NCBI GenBank assembly: GCA_963753725.1
Contig: CAVWDI010000021.1
Location: 124,001 to 188,000 of the forward strand
Length of the DNA stretch: 64,000 bases
Origin: CAVWDI01 sp963753725
GTDB taxonomy: Bacteria > Chloroflexota > Anaerolineae > Anaerolineales > UBA4823
Reading direction: 5' to 3'
A program made the position numbers and the translations under genes. The notes under the pieces were generated by a model. It did no database searches. It was not told where the DNA came from and was given only the letters and a program-made list of their open reading frames with translations. Numbering within the stretch: the stretch's first letter is position 1; each line of letters opens with the position of its first letter. Positions 63,999 to 64,000 of the stretch are shown here, piece by piece.

Positions 63999-64000
63999 GG

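Overview
The window looks like chromosomal DNA of a moderate-GC bacterium of the Chloroflexota, most likely class Anaerolineae. This is inferred from style, not from a marker gene. Binding lipoproteins carry long (VEKEV)n or Thr/Pro-rich linkers, there is a BTAD-AAA-TPR regulator, a PhnE-type permease with a large extracytoplasmic insert, three tandem M42 peptidases and many peptidases overall. Genes are short-spaced, switch strand often, and most are housekeeping or nutrient-uptake genes.

Layout. 1-5.8 kb: the tail of a CoxG-like protein, then a BMP-family uptake system (lipoprotein, double ATPase, two permeases). 5.9-10.8 kb: methyltransferase, surE, inositol-phosphatase family, HD hydrolase and hutI. 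11-12.8 kb: an aspartase/fumarase-family lyase and tRNA-Cys and tRNA-Gly. 12.9-24.2 kb: a metallo-beta-lactamase-fold protein, mutY, M19 dipeptidase, an FprA/GltD-like flavoprotein, an M16 peptidase pair with acpS, DedA and PrsW. 24.3-26.9 kb: a DsbA-cyclophilin fusion lipoprotein with an in-frame UGA, and a membrane-anchored HEXXH protein. 27-35.3 kb: epimerase, purA, M28 peptidase, purB, 3-methyladenine glycosylase, fabI, bactofilin, rnhA. 35.3-44.2 kb: three orphan sugar-type binding lipoproteins around phnC-phnE and an M23/LysM endopeptidase. 44.2-49.4 kb: three M42 aminopeptidases and an LCP-family protein. 49.5-57.7 kb: PIG-L deacetylase, greA, lysS, a T-box-controlled serS, DUF456, HEAT-repeat, Trm112-like and VanW genes. 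57.9-64 kb: a small gene broken by TAA, a lipoprotein of ten 27-residue repeats, a 37-residue relative of that repeat, a BTAD regulator, a ribose-permease relic and the end of an aldo/keto reductase.

The most interesting item is the UGA at 25221-25223 (minus strand). It replaces the first Cys of the CXXC motif in a DsbA-like domain, the reading frame continues uninterrupted on both sides, and a perfect 7-bp hairpin with a 6-nt loop begins 17 nt downstream. This is what a bacterial selenoprotein with a SECIS element looks like. The second is the repeat lipoprotein and its mini-gene, which share a 5' leader and lie divergent from a large regulator.

Caution: at least seven otherwise well-conserved genes (BMP lipoprotein, surE, aspartase-like, 12.9-kb hypothetical, epimerase, phnE, serS) are broken by one- or two-base frameshifts, some in homopolymers. 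Because serS is normally essential, assembly indels are more likely than real gene decay. Each is annotated as one gene across the break.
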